A stretch of 64,000 bases of DNA from G963668605 sp963668605 (GTDB lineage Bacteria > Acidobacteriota > Terriglobia > Bryobacterales > Bryobacteraceae): contig OY764903.1 of the NCBI GenBank assembly GCA_963668605.1, positions 62,001-126,000 on the forward strand. The letters run 5' to 3'. Positions 50,801 through 61,031 of this stretch are shown piece after piece (the stretch's first letter is position 1; each line of letters opens with the position of its first letter). Under the pieces are notes generated by a model. The model saw only the letters and a list, made by a program, of their open reading frames with translations. It was not told the DNA's origin and ran no database searches. The position numbers and the translations under genes were made by a program.

Positions 50801-52403
50801 TCCCACTGATGTTGATTGTGAACTGCTGGCCAGCCGCCGGCGACGATGGACTCGTCGTGTACAAATTGAACGACGGCAGCGCTGCGCCCACCGTCAACGA
50901 TAGGGAGTTCGACTGGCCTCCGCCCGATCCGTTCTGCACCGTGATGTTGAAGCTGCCACTGCTCAACGTCACCGGTCCGGCGATTTGAGCCGCGCTCTTC
51001 GTCGTCAGCGCGCCATTTGTCACCGTACAGGGACCGCAGTTGGTGCCGAAAATCAGGATCTGCGCCGTGTTGGGATCGAAACCACTCCCGTTGATCGTGA
51101 GCGTAAACGGCTGCCCCACCACCGGCGGACTTGGATTTGTGCTCAAGTTGCCGAGCGAGGGTGTTACACCACCGATCGTCAGGCTCTTTCCCTCCGAGAT
51201 CGCTCCGCCTGGCCCATTCTGCACCGACACCGTGTAGTTCCCCACCGTGTTCAATGTCACCGGCCCAATTAGCAGGGTTGCGTTCTTAGTGCTTAGCGCC
51301 GCGTTGGGCACCGTGCACGGGCTGCAACCCGGTCCCGTGAACAGTATCTGCGCTGTCGAGGAATCGAAGTTGTTCCCGCTGATGTTGATCGTGAACTGCT
51401 GGCCGGCCGCCGGCGACGATGGACTTGTTGAGTACAAAGTGAACGACGGCACAGAGCCGCAGATGCTGGACGAGATCGGGACGGAAATGGTGTTGGAGTC
51501 GGTGGTCCCGCTGGCGTTCCGCGCACGGACAAAGTAGGTGTAGGTCTGCCCGGCCGTCAGATTGGCGTTGTTGTTGAAGGTGAGCGTGCCGCTGGGCACC
51601 CCTGGCGAGTACAGGACCCCATTGCGGTACACATCGTAGGTGGTGACGCCGCTGGAAGGCGTCCAATTCAACTGCACCGCTGGTCCGGCGGGCGGAGTGG
51701 TGTTGCACACCGGCGCCTGATTGGACAGCGTGAAGCTGCCCGGCACAGACGCGCAGATGGTGGACGAGATCGGGACGGAGATGGTGTTGGAGTCGGTGGT
51801 CCCGCTGGCGTTCCGGGCACGGACAAAGTAGGTGTAGGTCTGTCCAGCCGTGAGATTGGCGTTGTTGTTGAAGGTCAGCGTGCCGCTGGGCACCCCCGGC
51901 GAATACAGGGCCCCATTGCGGTACACATCGTAGGTGGTGACGCCGCTGGAAGGCGTCCAATTCAACTGCACCGCTGGTCCGGCGGGCGGAGTGGTGTTGC
52001 ACACCGGTGCCTGATTGGAGAGCGTAAAGCTGCCCGGCACAGACGCGCAGATGGTGGACGAGATCGGGACGGAGATGGTGTTGGAGTCGGTGGTCCCGCT
52101 GGCGTTCCGGGCACGGACAAAGTAGGTGTAGGTCTGCCCAGCCGTGAGATTGGCGTTGTTGTTGAAGGTCAGCGTGCCGCTGGGCACCCCTGGCGAATAC
52201 AGGACCCCATTGCGGTACACGTCGTAGGTGGTGACGCCACTGGAAGGCGTCCAGTTCAACCGCACCGCTGGTCCGGCGGGCGGAGTAGTGTCGCAGACCG
52301 GTGCTTGGTTAGATAGCGTGAAGCTGCCCGGCACAGCGGCCGCCAGCGGCGCAACCCACAGCGTCAAGAAAACTACGCAACCACCCAAAGGCCACCGAAG
52401 CAC
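44832..52403 (-). CDS. Giant secreted protein 3: FN3/TIG/Kelch mosaic with embedded lipase-like domain
   Basis: 2523 residues; GTG start set by GGAGG five bases before. Signal peptide MLRWPLGGCVVFLTLWVAPLAAA. Approximate order: three FN3-like units (25-320); four TIG-like units as A-B-A-B (325-705); six Kelch-like units (705-995, DTWVWDGTNWTQKSP); PEGA-like segment (998-1075); BACON-like domain (1254-1357); alpha/beta-hydrolase (1374-1640) with LPTIVLTHGLQKHED and nucleophile elbow HFIGHSLGT near 1483; jelly-roll-like segment (1675-1835); InlB-like repeats (1845-1995); Cys beta domain; DUF5648-like repeats (2158-2310); Solibacter C-terminal domain. Probably an extracellular or surface enzyme-adhesin; substrate unknown. 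Confidence 0.87.
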   Translation of the reverse strand: MLRWPLGGCVVFLTLWVAPLAAAVPGSFTLSNQAPVCDTTPPAGPAVRLNWTPSSGVTTYDVYRNGVLYSPGVPSGTLTFNNNANLTAGQTYTYFVRARNASGTTDSNTISVPISSTICASVPGSFTLSNQAPVCNTTPPAGPAVQLNWTPSSGVTTYDVYRNGALYSPGVPSGTLTFNNNANLTAGQTYTYFVRARNASGTTDSNTISVPISSTICASVPGSFTLSNQAPVCNTTPPAGPAVQLNWTPSSGVTTYDVYRNGVLYSPGVPSGTLTFNNNANLTAGQTYTYFVRARNASGTTDSNTISVPISSSICGSVPSFTLYSTSPSSPAAGQQFTINISGNNFDSSTAQILFTGPGCSPCTVPNAALSTKNATLLIGPVTLNTVGNYTVSVQNGPGGAISEGKSLTIGGVTPSLGNLSTNPSPPVVGQPFTLTINGSGFDPNTAQILIFGTNCGPCTVTNGALTTKSAAQIAGPVTLSSGSFNITVQNGSGGGQSNSLSLTVGAALPSFNLYTTSPSSPAAGQQFTINISGNNFDSSTAQILFTGPGCSPCTVPNGTLSTKNATLLIGPVTLNTVGNYTVSVQNGPGGAISNGKILTIGGATPSLSNLSTNPNPPVVGQPFTLTINGSSFDPNTAQILIFGTNCGPCTVTNGALTTKTASQIAGPVTLTSGSFNIAVQNGSGGGQSTSLSLTVGATTPEPNWTQKSPANSPPPRGSHAMAFDAARGQVVLFGGWGPVNSVRNDTWVWDGTNWTQKSPANSPTARIYHAMAYDAARGQVVLFGGDVFPGPLSDTWVWDGTNWTQKSPANSPTNRWKPAMAYDAARGQVVLFGGGYSGGLNDTWVWDGTNWTQKSPTNSPPPLWNSAMAYDAARGQMVLFGGQIGGSFRNDTWVWDGTNWTQKSPVNSPPPRGYHAMAYDTARGQVVLNGGGDDSGIRNDTWVWDGTNWTQKNPANNPPPQYRSAMAYDTAHGQVVLFGGAYGNSGNDTWVWASGSTPTTGSISVTTNLPTAAFTITGPANYTGGGTSFTAPNTPAGTYTIIYNAVTGYSTPLSETKTLTAGGTIVFSGSYAATGNADPGATSKLRLVSGTINGQAVSPSSRTVTVAPGVSLSGSFVVQVDSTFASNAVMAMGLTPTWGAHATSYTNLGGFATPVAGLQKTVNVNLPAPATAGTYYLITAFRNESNAGQLMSATNPSAGSLVWDNGDDIADWSPITIGVANSYGTVQAKHLFADGHHVLYFPSTALKIVVTPAVPTLTVKPSSLEFQYQQGVVGVVPSKALSVDVGVVGTSVSASATTSSGGNWLTLDTSTVTAPGSFYLSVAASRQSTGSYSGQVTLSGTGMAPIIVPVTLIVTADPQPPGVSPPKACLAIGTFIKTLPTIVLTHGLQKHEDGEFSKLWTGDAALLIQDELASLGTPANIIQYIWEDAFQVYAGGFLENNLPDIGSYKAAQEKAENAGNRLAAQLIERLGTDYAQPIHFIGHSLGTIVNTYAASAFLPKVPNVKYAQFTALDRPQHISKLNHASPDDERTPASFGEDFFAHNLLQDGKPRGRRDLSLQIDNYYGAGSLYSVSAVGDTAHGPIYNRKLIDPGFVGSQVFGEIIGYNDHSGVQQWYRWTILPNDPFPYNPLTGGTTNVCHAADWINLHFLDSSLTPCKYGWKIALGDHLDNPATFANNFPASNGGAVADTIGTDASINTVAPNGCSQVTPTTYRCAKSPSFATALSDKAPSLRSAGTADTPFVAMTINLPQNPQYLSFKYQLGSVGSGDYISVVLDNTPIWVLSGTSAPAGELQESGLIPISGFAAGPHQLRVTLHGVGPSAFSFDVSEFRVDAAVVTDPTVQIVLSTSPAGQSLTVDGATLTAPQTVNWIAGSAHSVSVASPQAGSGARYVFANWSDGGAQSRTITTPATATSYTANFTIQFLLTTNVNPAGAGTLAANPSSLDGYYNSGAAIQMTATPSSGKTFAFFSGDLAGSTNPQSVTMTAPRSVTANFFSGIGGNVPPYGLELSPFQGAGVTRTFTGTFNDANGWADIAKATFRFHESYAGTVGACIVEMRPQTGQITLLDDAGVSYLAPVALGSATPLQNNACSVDALNSTFTGSGNVLTANVALTFKPAFGSAGGREPRKAVCQWAKDTAGAGEDQSCFGMWLPEAPAPVKIPRYRLYNPANFAHFFTASQNERDVLVTRGFTPEDPPPGMAYNQPATISGISTHPFYRILFFPQNGAPIFHYWTRDREEYKTAVRNRTLNLGEGMDSFLLSGQAPGTYPTYRMRFTAGPTAYPIYHYALQAEHDALLGFGWGVSLGVDGYLQPMPAPLAQVTAGLQTPPRKVIAAVLSAASHESGAVAPGQLIRVYGSNFSKFARAFVDDSAVQLTTVTERYIELAVPETVAGRESIALFVDDLGVRTEAVTVPITPANPAVFVKDFLGRGIVETLPSEAGTITLQLTGAGELDLGQPKLSLTVRLNGYPADIISISAIADQPGRLAVNVKLPAELLAAGTDLATVSLQAGEANAQPGLLVRVK
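49420..50290 (-). repeat. Kelch-like tandem repeat, about 147-bp unit
   Basis: Inside giant gene 3. The landmark GTGCCGTCCCAGACCCACGT recurs at 49561, 49708, 49855, 49999 and 50146, spacings 147, 147, 144 and 147 bases (48-49 codons). Each unit reads like AYDAARGQVVLFGG then NDTWVWDGTNWTQKSP. Six units would make one propeller. Confidence 0.85.
50320..51450 (-). repeat. Duplicated TIG-like pair, 573-bp period
   Basis: The marker TGGCCTCCGC at 50341 recurs at 50914. Each period encodes an A domain (SPAAGQQFTINISGNNF, GPGCSPCTVPN) and a B domain (PPVVGQPFTLTINGSGF, GTNCGPCTVTN). Each domain has a C-x2-C pair (GPGCSPCTV or GTNCGPCTV). Confidence 0.85.
51450..52330 (-). repeat. Three FN3-like direct repeats, 291-bp period
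   Basis: The stretch around CGGCACAGACGCGCAGATGG recurs every 291 bases (97 codons) near 51450, 51741 and 52032. Copies are nearly identical in DNA, suggesting recent expansion or homogenisation. Each encodes YDVYRNGVLYSPGVPSG and TYTYFVRARNASGTTDSN. Confidence 0.88.
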
Positions 52404-52408
52404 AATCA

Positions 52409-52505
52409 CCTCCGAAGGATCATCTCATCGGACTGCTAGGATTTCGGTTGAGAGGTTGCGGCTCTCGCAATTCAGGAGTATAAGCTTCTTTTGCCTTCAT
52501 TACAA
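52409..52505 (-). promoter_or_regulatory. Promoter and leader of giant gene 3
   Basis: On the minus strand: -35 TTGTAA (52505-52500), 17-base spacer, -10 TATACT (52482-52477), a hairpin GAGAG-CCGCAAC-CTCTC (52466-52450), and ribosome site GGAGG (52413-52409) five bases before GTG. Same layout and near-identical last 35 bases as the leader at 28301-28399. Confidence 0.7.
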
Positions 52506-52526
52506 GGCATTAGCAATGTCTTGTCT

Positions 52527-52704
52527 TCAGTTCGAATCGATGGCGCGATGAATTTGAGCGCGGTCCGGTGGTGTTGCAGGCGGCAGCCGATCCGTTGGGT
52601 GAATTCCGTCCCATTTGCCGGTCTTTTCGTCGAAGATTGCGTGGAAGTTCATGGGTGTTCCGTGTTGCGTAAGGACGTATTGGATTGCCGATCGCGCTTG
52701 CCTC
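52527..52704 (-). other. Conserved 178-base upstream segment, second copy
   Basis: Reverse-orientation counterpart of 28121-28298, equal in length, ending in TGA at 52527. It reads RQARSAIQYVLTQHG...FDEKTGKWDGIHPTDR...AIDSN. An open frame continues upstream to 52979, but that part overlaps the nrdJ end and a repeat remnant. Possible gene remnant; function unknown. Confidence 0.5.
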
Positions 52705-52770
52705 CCGTCGCTGGCGCTCTGGGCACCGTTGGATGGCGAACGGACGGATGTCGCTGGTGCGGCACCGTTT
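52699..52770. repeat. Degenerate palindromic element E
   Basis: Read on the minus strand it ends AGCGCCAGCGACGGGAGGC like the right arm of elements A and D; a second GGCACCGTT-type core is at 52761. The outer left arm is not recognisable. Lies between the nrdJ stop and giant gene 3. Confidence 0.6.
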
Positions 52771-52894
52771 GCGGGGTGGAGCTGGCGGAGGGTTTTGCCA
52801 AACCCCGAAACCCGAAACTGACCTCGAAACGGCGGTGTGGTTGGGTGACGGGGATCGTTCCCCGTCACCCGACCCGATCGAATTGCCAAGGCGG

Positions 52895-55705
<2,811 letters not shown>

Positions 55706-55751
55706 GGTCGTGTCTCCAAGTCATTGATTAATAATGGCGGTAAAAAAACGA

Positions 55752-55797
55752 AACTGCTATCTAGTGTCGGACGTCAGTATGGCCCAATATGTTGGGG
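55752..55797 (-). promoter_or_regulatory. Candidate pair of NrdR boxes upstream of nrdJ
   Basis: Box 1, CCCAATATGTTGGG (55783-55796), is an inverted repeat matching most of the NrdR consensus ACACWATATWTWGTGT in its core. Box 2, AACTGCTATCTAGTGT (55752-55767), matches the right half. Their starts are 30 bases apart, about three helical turns, as for known NrdR pairs. They lie 47-92 bases before the nrdJ ATG. The nrdR gene is not in the window. Confidence 0.45.
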
Positions 55798-55918
55798 CTA
55801 GTCAAGAAGAATATCTATAAGTGGTACATGACGTTACGAGGAGATGGAAAAATGTTTTGATTTGTGCATCGCGCGAAAGTGCCTGCGGCGTGATACCGTT
55901 GGAGAGAACCCGCTTCCC

Positions 55919-57274
55919 ATGATCGCAGAACTGCGAACCCACCTGAACCGTTGGAACGCCACGTCCGGGAGATCGGTAAACGAGCGTATCCTCGCTGCCG
56001 CGCTGACCGTCGGCGCGCTGACCCTGCTTGTCAAACTTGCCGGGGCGGTCAAGGTGATGGTGATAGCCAAGCACTTTGGGACCGGCGACGAAATGGACGC
56101 TTTTCTCATCGCGTTCCTGCTGCCGTCGTTTGTCGCCGAGGTGCTGGCTGCGTCTTTCAGCGCCGCGCTGATTCCCACCTTTGTCGAGGTCCGCGAGCAG
56201 GAAGGGCGGGCGAAAGCCGAAGAGTTGCTCTCCGGGGTGACTTCCCGGACGCTGCACTTGCTGCTGCTTGTGACGGTTGCGCTGGCGCTGTGTTCGCACT
56301 GGATCGTCGCATTGCTCGGATCGGGCTTTTCGCAGGCGAAACTGGAGCAGGCGCAGATGCTCTTTCTGACGCTGCTTCCGCTGCTGGTGCTGAGCGGTGT
56401 CAGCGCAACGTGGCGGGCGGTGCTGAATGCGGGCGAGCAATTCGCGCTGGCGGCGATCGCTCCGGGCATGACGCCGCTACTGACGATCGCGCTGTTGGTC
56501 GCTTTCGATGTGCGTTGGGGCGCGTACACCTTAGTCCTCGGCGCGGTGGTAGGCACGGTGTTGGAGGTCGCCCTGGTTGGATATACACTGCGCCAGCAGG
56601 GTTATCCGTTGCTGCCGCGCTGGAATGCCGCCGATGCACGGCTGCGCCTTGTGGGCGAGCAGTATGCGCCGCTGCTGGCCAGCGCGTTGATCATCGGAGG
56701 AAGCGTGCTGGTGGACCAGGCCATGGCGGCGAAGCTCGGCTCCGGCAGCGTCTCGGTGCTGAATTACGGGATCAAGATCGTGACCGTGATCCTGATGGTG
56801 GGGACGACGGCGCTGAGTACGGCGGTGCTGCCGCACTTCTCGAGAATGACGGCGCTGCGCGACTGGAGCGGAGTGCGCGCGACGCTGGGAGCCTACTTGC
56901 GAGGCGTGCTGGCCGTCAGCGTCCCGCTGATCCTGCTGCTGATCTATTTCGCCGAGCCGATGGTGCGCCTGCTGCTGGAACGCGGGGCGTTCACCGAAGC
57001 CGATACTTCGATGGTGGCCGCTGTGCAGGCCAATTCGCTGTTGCAGGTCCCGATCTGCCTGGCGGGCGTGCTGATCGTGCGCGTGATTTCAGCCTTGAAA
57101 TCGAACCGCCTGCTGTTGCAAGGCGCGATCTTGAACATGGCGGTCAACGTTTCGCTGAACCTGATCTTTATGCGCTGGTGGGGCGTCGCGGGCATCGCGC
57201 TGTCCACAACGATCGCACATCTGATCTCGTACGCTTACCTGTTCTTGCGGCTGCGAAAGCTGCAGCACGGGTAG
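55919..57274 (+). CDS. murJ: Lipid II flippase MurJ (MviN family)
   Basis: 451 residues from MIAELRTHLNRW; the frame is open from 55844 but that part lacks family features. About 14 membrane segments. MviN signatures: LAGAVKVMVIAKHFGTGDEMDAFLIAFLLPSF, AASFSAALIPTFVEVRE, LLASALIIGGSVLVDQAMAAKLGSGSVSVLNYGIKIV, STAVLPHFSRM and MVRLLLERGAFTEADTSMV. It flips lipid-linked peptidoglycan precursor; a related polysaccharide-flippase role cannot be excluded. It diverges from nrdJ and ends six bases before palindromic array C. Confidence 0.87.
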   Translation: MIAELRTHLNRWNATSGRSVNERILAAALTVGALTLLVKLAGAVKVMVIAKHFGTGDEMDAFLIAFLLPSFVAEVLAASFSAALIPTFVEVREQEGRAKAEELLSGVTSRTLHLLLLVTVALALCSHWIVALLGSGFSQAKLEQAQMLFLTLLPLLVLSGVSATWRAVLNAGEQFALAAIAPGMTPLLTIALLVAFDVRWGAYTLVLGAVVGTVLEVALVGYTLRQQGYPLLPRWNAADARLRLVGEQYAPLLASALIIGGSVLVDQAMAAKLGSGSVSVLNYGIKIVTVILMVGTTALSTAVLPHFSRMTALRDWSGVRATLGAYLRGVLAVSVPLILLLIYFAEPMVRLLLERGAFTEADTSMVAAVQANSLLQVPICLAGVLIVRVISALKSNRLLLQGAILNMAVNVSLNLIFMRWWGVAGIALSTTIAHLISYAYLFLRLRKLQHG

Positions 57275-57280
57275 CAGCCT

Positions 57281-57724
57281 CGCCTCCGGTCACTGTCGTT
57301 CCCGGCACCGTTGGAATGCATTACTACTACCGGGTGCAACACCCAACGGTGCCGGGAACGTTGGAATACATGACCACTACAGGGTGCAACACCCCACGGT
57401 GCCGGGAACGTTGGAATGCATGACCACTACAGGGTGCAACACCCCACGGTGCCGGGAACGTTGGAATGCATGACCACTACAGGGTGCAACACCCCACGGT
57501 GCCGGGAACGTTGGAATGCATGACCACTACAGGGTGCAACACCCCACGGTGCCGGGAACGTTGGAATACATGACCACTACAGGGTGCAACACCCCACGGT
57601 GCCGGAACGTTGGAATGCATGACCACTACAGGGTGCAACACCCCACGGTGCCGGGAACGTTGGAATGCATGCCTACTACGGGGTGCAATATCCAACGGTG
57701 CCGGGAACGATAGTGACCGGAGGC
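57281..57724. repeat. Palindrome-bounded tandem array C, 50-bp period
   Basis: Starts CGCCTCCGGTCACTGTCG, then TTCCCGGCACCGTTGG, and ends CCAACGGTGCCGGG then AACGATAGTGACCGGAGGC, its reverse complement. Between are eight right-arm units marked by GCCGGGAACG near 57351, 57401, 57451, 57501, 57551, 57601 (one base short), 57650 and 57699. Each unit holds a small hairpin GGGTG-CAA-CACCC. Array A repeats the other arm with the same period. It fills the gap after murJ and its final base abuts intron copy 2. Not a CRISPR: no variable spacers. Confidence 0.92.
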
Positions 57725-59600
57725 GTGTGCCCAGCATGGGCAGAATCTAATTGGATGAAAGGAGCCAATCGGAGCCGATGAAGGCAACCGTAGCGAAACG
57801 CAAGGCGTAGCCGCGAGGCGAAGCCGAAAGAAGCGCGTAGCAAACTCTCGACCGTAGGGACACGAACTGGCAGTGAGGCCGGGTGCGGGCGGCAAGCTGG
57901 CGCCAAACAGCGAAGCCCAAAGATCATCAAGACGCATCAGGTACAGCCAGTCGGCACGAGGGGACAGATTCTGCACCTTACCTGGGGAGATCTCTTGCAT
58001 GAGAGTGGAGGAGAAGTCAGCAGAGGCCGTAGTAGCGAAGAAGCCGTTGTAATGACGGTGGAGCGAAGGGCCGAAGGACCAATGCATTGGAGCTAGAGGA
58101 GGAACTGGAGGCCGGCGCAATAAGCGAACTCGAATCGCGGGACGTCACAACTACGGTGGCGAGAGCCCGGGAGTGCTTTCGGATCAGGCGGTGCAGCCGC
58201 GGAAGTCTGAACGCGAGGAGACGATGCCGGAGCTCTGCGAACCTCTCGACGGAGAGCAATGTACGAGACGTTAATGGAAACAGCCGTACGGGACGAGAAC
58301 TACGCGCAAGCGCTGGCGGCGGTGAAACGCAACCGGGGAGCGGCGGGTATCGATCGGATGACGACGGCGCAACTGGAATCGCATCTTCAGGCGAACTGGT
58401 GGATCCTCAAAGACAAACTTCTGAAGGGGACCTACGTTCCAAGTCCCGTGAGGCGTGTAGAGATACCGAAGCCAAGCGGGGGCACGCGGACACTGGGCAT
58501 CCCGACGGTACAGGACCGGTTCATACAGCAGTTGTTATTGCAAGTGCTGACACCGGTCTTCGATCCGCAATTCAGCGGGCACAGTTACGGATTCCGGCCG
58601 GGGCGCAGCGCACAGGACGCCGTGCGAGCCGCACAGCAATATGCGCAGGGAGGGAAGGACTGGGTGGTGGATCTAGACATCGCCAAGTTCTTCGACCACG
58701 TCAATCACGACATCCTGATAGGCCGGATCGCGGAAGTGATCCGGGACAAACGGGTGTTGCAACTGATTGGGAAATACCTGCGGCGGGGAAGCATGGTGAA
58801 CGGGGTGGTGACGAAAAGCGTGGAGGGAACGCCGCAAGGCGGACCGCTGTCTCCATTGCTGGCCAACATCTACCTGGACGCGCTCGATAAGGAACTGGAG
58901 CGGAGGCAGCACAGCTTCTGCCGCTATGCCGATGACTGCAATATCTACGTAGGCAGTCAAGCGGCGGCGGAGCGAACGCTGGCTTCGATACAGGGCTGGA
59001 TCGAGAAGCATCTGCGGTTGAAGGTGAATGCCGCCAAGAGCGGAACGGGGAGGGTTTGGGAACGTAAGTTCCTGGGCTTTCGACTGGACTGCAAGAAGCG
59101 GATCGGAATAGCACCGGAGAGTGTCGAACGATTCAAGGACCGGGTTCGCGAACTCTGGGATGCGCGGCGAAGTCGCAGCAGTAAACAACTGCGTGACGAT
59201 TGGAACCGCTACGTGCGTGGCTGGTGGGGGTACTTCCGGCTGGTCGAAGCACGGACCCGGATTCGCGACCTGGAAAGCTGGGTTCGACGGCACATTCGGA
59301 AGTGTTTCTGGTTGCGATGGCACGACACGCGGGGACGACTGCGAAAGTTACGGCAGCTTGGCATCACGCGGGACCGGCACTTAGGCGTGGTCGGCAGCAG
59401 TCGCGGAGCATGGGCGATGGCGGTGCATCCTGTAATCAACACCGCCATCAGCCACGCGAAACTGCGGAGATACGGCTTCTTGTTTCCAACCGATCTTGAG
59501 GCTCGTTAGATCGCCTTTGGTTCAACCGCCGGATGCGGAAAACCGCACGTCCGGTGGTGTGGGAGGGTGGCCGGGCGAAATCCCGGTCACTCCACCCGAT
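57725..59600 (+). mobile_element. Group IIC intron, full length (copy 2)
   Basis: 1876 bases, the same length as 10541-12416, with the same ends (GTGTGCCCAGC...CACTCCACCCGAT) and an identical encoded maturase. Both have GACCGGAGGC as the last bases of the 5' exon, while the 3' flanks differ (GGTCGGCATCC here, GATGGAGATC at 13068). So specificity lies in the hairpin end. It ends 11 bases beyond the stop of the converging TauE-like gene, so murJ and that gene were once separated only by the palindromic array. Confidence 0.93.
58259..59509 (+). CDS. ltrA: Group II intron-encoded reverse transcriptase/maturase (copy 2)
   Basis: 416 residues, identical in translation to the protein at 11075-12325: RT motifs, YADD at 223-226, maturase region, no endonuclease domain. 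Two unchanged copies 47 kb apart indicate recent movement and probably an active element. Either copy could provide maturase for the ORF-less intron at 12417. Confidence 0.95.
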   Translation: MYETLMETAVRDENYAQALAAVKRNRGAAGIDRMTTAQLESHLQANWWILKDKLLKGTYVPSPVRRVEIPKPSGGTRTLGIPTVQDRFIQQLLLQVLTPVFDPQFSGHSYGFRPGRSAQDAVRAAQQYAQGGKDWVVDLDIAKFFDHVNHDILIGRIAEVIRDKRVLQLIGKYLRRGSMVNGVVTKSVEGTPQGGPLSPLLANIYLDALDKELERRQHSFCRYADDCNIYVGSQAAAERTLASIQGWIEKHLRLKVNAAKSGTGRVWERKFLGFRLDCKKRIGIAPESVERFKDRVRELWDARRSRSSKQLRDDWNRYVRGWWGYFRLVEARTRIRDLESWVRRHIRKCFWLRWHDTRGRLRKLRQLGITRDRHLGVVGSSRGAWAMAVHPVINTAISHAKLRRYGFLFPTDLEAR

Positions 59601-59611
59601 GGTCGGCATCC

Positions 59612-60391
59612 TTAAGAAAATTTTCGAACGAACAACGACAGCGCCATGCCGAAACCGATTGCGATCACGATGCGGCGGACTGCGGTGCGGCCGATGCGGC
59701 GGGCCACACCCGCGCCTCCGTAGCCTCCAGCCAGAGCGCCGGCAGCCATAATCAAAACATCCGGCCAATAGACCATTCGCGCCCAAATGAAATAGACCGC
59801 CGCGACACCATTGATGCACAGCGCGAAAAAGCTCTTTAGCCCGTTCATCTGGTGGATATCGGTATGCCCGAGAATGCTGAGCGCGGCCAGCATCAGGATG
59901 CCGATGCCCGCGCCGAAGTAGCCGCCGTACAGCGCGACGAGCAATTGAAAGAGCATCGCGCAGATGAGCCAGCGCAGCGATCGATGCGCCTCCGAGCCGG
60001 CCGTTTTCAAGTGGCGCTGCACCGGTTCCTGAGCCATGAACAGCAGCGTGGCGAAGAGGATCAGAAACGGGACCAATCGATCAAAAATCGCCGGCGGCGT
60101 CCAACGCAACAGAAGCGCGCCGGCGATGCCGCCCACCAGGCTGGGCAGAACCAGCGCGAGCATACGCGGCTCCGTGCTGCGCAATTCGCGTCGATAGCCC
60201 CACATGCCGCCAAGCGAGCCCGGCCAGATTGCGACCGTGCTGGTGGCGTTCGCCGTTACCGAGGGTAGGCCCAGCCAGATCAGCGCCGGAAACGAAACCA
60301 GTGTGCCGCCGCCGGCGACGGAGTTTATTGTGCCGGCGATGAAGGCGGCGCCAAAAGCGACCACGGCATGGAGCAGATCGAAAGCGGGCAT
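59612..60391 (-). CDS. TauE/SafE-family membrane permease
   Basis: 259 residues with about eight membrane segments. Family motifs: FIAGTINSVAGGGTLVSFPALIWLGLPSVTANATSTVA at the N-terminus and QLLVALYGGYFGAGIGILMLAAL in the second half, the two glycine-rich inverted-repeat signatures. Members export sulfite, sulfoacetate or other small organic anions; substrate not indicated here. It follows the second SIMPL gene by three bases and converges on murJ. The intron was inserted just after its stop. Confidence 0.85.
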   Translation of the reverse strand: MPAFDLLHAVVAFGAAFIAGTINSVAGGGTLVSFPALIWLGLPSVTANATSTVAIWPGSLGGMWGYRRELRSTEPRMLALVLPSLVGGIAGALLLRWTPPAIFDRLVPFLILFATLLFMAQEPVQRHLKTAGSEAHRSLRWLICAMLFQLLVALYGGYFGAGIGILMLAALSILGHTDIHQMNGLKSFFALCINGVAAVYFIWARMVYWPDVLIMAAGALAGGYGGAGVARRIGRTAVRRIVIAIGFGMALSLFVRKFS

Positions 60392-60394
60392 TAT

Positions 60395-61027
60395 TCAGTC
60401 TTGCACGGCATACACGGCAAAGAGCGAGAGCGACACCTGATTGCTTTGCGGCCGGCCGACAAGAAAAAACCCCGAGATAGCGCTTGTGTAACCCAGCCCG
60501 GCGGTGCCATCCCCGAGACTGAGCAATGTGCCGAGTTTACGGCCCGACGCCGCGGCGAGAGCTTCGGCCTTGCGTCTCGAGTCGTCGAGCAGTTCCGGAA
60601 GCAGGCGCTCCCGCACTTTCGCGAGTGCGGCTTCGCTGACATTGCCAATCAGCGTGTAGCGCAACTCCTGCTTGTTCGCACGCATCGGCTGGCGCGCGGC
60701 CTCCAGTTTGGCGATAGTTTGCTGTGTGGCCGCGAACGGAACATGCAAGGACATCCCGACGAGAACGCCGGCCGAGGCCGGATCCGCCGGGTTAAAGCTG
60801 GTCGAGCCCGCAGATATGCCGGTCAGGTGTTGAGCCGTGACACCGGCGCTCTCGAGCGCTTTAAGAATCTGTTCGGCGCTCACGCCCGAGCCGGCGGCGA
60901 CGGAGATCTCCAGGGTGCTTTCGTCGGAGGGCAGAGTGATGGTGCGGCTGACGCTGGTCGAAAGCGTTTCCGCCTGGGCGGTGAATGTCGATACGAGCAG
61001 CAGGGCGACGAGAGATTTCACCGGCAT
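60395..61027 (-). CDS. Exported SIMPL-domain protein (DUF541), paralogue 2
   Basis: 210 residues from MPVKSLVALLLVSTFTAQA (signal peptide). The SIMPL domain is seen in VSRTITLPSDESTLEISVAAGSGVSAEQILKALESAGVTAQHL, LEAARQPMRANKQELRYTLIGNVSEAALAKVRERLLPELLDDSRRKAEALAAASG and a final beta strand SNQVSLSLFAVYAV. SIMPL proteins form oligomeric periplasmic assemblies of poorly known role. It starts four bases after the stop of its paralogue and is followed directly by the TauE-like gene. The frame extends to 61096 over the neighbour but the signal peptide fixes 61027. Confidence 0.8.
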   Translation of the reverse strand: MPVKSLVALLLVSTFTAQAETLSTSVSRTITLPSDESTLEISVAAGSGVSAEQILKALESAGVTAQHLTGISAGSTSFNPADPASAGVLVGMSLHVPFAATQQTIAKLEAARQPMRANKQELRYTLIGNVSEAALAKVRERLLPELLDDSRRKAEALAAASGRKLGTLLSLGDGTAGLGYTSAISGFFLVGRPQSNQVSLSLFAVYAVQD

Positions 61028-61031
61028 CTCC

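Noticed and set aside
55706..55918. Cobalamin riboswitch before nrdJ
   Set aside because: The region is short, and no B12-box or adjoining helices could be found by eye.
55951..57423. 490-residue open frame running from murJ into array C
   Set aside because: Frame-shifted reading of murJ with low-complexity Arg/Ala/Gly; murJ's own frame carries the family motifs.
57281..57724. CRISPR array
   Set aside because: The 50-bp units repeat in full, with no variable spacers and no cas genes; the ends are a palindrome shared with other loci.
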